From assembly GCA_947643685.1 (NCBI GenBank), contig CANRXD010000129.1, forward strand, positions 1 to 5,744: a stretch of DNA of 5,744 nt, in the 5' to 3' direction. Each line of letters begins with the position of its first letter. Positions within the stretch are counted from its first letter, which is position 1. The position numbers and the translations under genes were made by a program. The stretch comes from an uncultured Clostridium sp. (GTDB lineage: Bacteria; Bacillota; Clostridia; Lachnospirales; Lachnospiraceae). The notes beneath the pieces were generated by a model that ran no database searches, was not told the origin of the DNA, and saw nothing but the letters and a program-made list of their open reading frames with translations. Positions 5,700 through 5,744 of the stretch are shown in pieces.

Positions 5700-5744
5700 A
5701 TGAAGCAGGCACAGAATTTTACAGAAGGAAAAATTTTTATCCCC
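5700..5744 (+). CDS. Probable MATE-family efflux transporter, N-terminal 15 codons (3' truncated)
   Basis: ATG 5700 follows GGAGG (5691-5695) with a 4-base gap, and the frame stays open to the window edge. The visible residues MKQAQNFTEGKIFIP resemble the cytoplasmic N-terminus of many clostridial MATE multidrug/sodium antiporters, where an 'LTxGxIxxP' segment precedes the first membrane helix. Fifteen residues cannot prove this, and no transmembrane part is inside the window. There is no room for a promoter between the terminator T-run and the ribosome binding site, so expression appears to depend on transcription passing the terminator. Confidence 0.5.
   Translation, partial: MKQAQNFTEGKIFIP

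Noticed and set aside
5575..5703. Small plus-strand open frame in the MATE leader whose TGA overlaps the downstream ATG (ATGA)
   Set aside because: The overlap suggested translational coupling or a leader peptide, but neither ATG 5575 nor in-frame ATG 5632 has a ribosome binding site, and the frame runs through both arms of the terminator. It is probably chance, though worth checking if homologous leaders keep it.

Overview
The window looks like a chromosomal segment from a Clostridia-type Firmicute, most likely a Lachnospiraceae (Clostridium cluster XIVa) gut anaerobe. The signs are mid-range GC, strong AGGAGG-type ribosome binding sites, consensus sigma-A promoters, a YwjH-like short transaldolase, and an MMPL exporter next to a secreted coiled-coil protein. 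This placement is inferred from protein style; no search was run. All recognisable genes are on the + strand.

Layout. (1) 2-223: the last 73 codons of an MMPL/RND-type membrane transporter. (2) 326-2569: a 747-residue exported protein with a beta-rich N-terminal part and a very long coiled-coil region, probably the extracellular partner of the transporter. (3) 2692-4407: a lipoprotein with its own promoter (2600-2628) and a leader hairpin; its core resembles the DUF4163/DUF3298 (PdaC/RsiV-type) module. (4) 4408-4876: a 469-base gene-free stretch with a near-consensus promoter (4422-4450) followed by two 98.9% identical copies of a roughly 183-base structured element spaced exactly 200 bases apart. 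(5) 4877-5530: a short-family transaldolase whose active-site residues favour true transaldolase over fructose-6-phosphate aldolase. (6) 5531-5699: a structured leader ending in an intrinsic terminator 17 bases before the next start codon. An upstream segment can pair with the terminator's 5' arm, so this looks like an attenuator. (7) 5700-5744: the first 15 codons of a probable MATE-family efflux transporter.

How the parts may work together. The first two genes probably form one envelope/export unit, and the lipoprotein is a separately promoted cell-surface protein. The most interesting parts are the two non-coding regions. The transaldolase mRNA should carry about 420 bases of leader containing the duplicated element. 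The efflux gene can apparently only be reached by transcription passing through a terminator that has a built-in competing pairing.

Limits. Families were recognised by eye. Both end genes are cut by the window. The RNA structures were paired by hand and not energy-scored.
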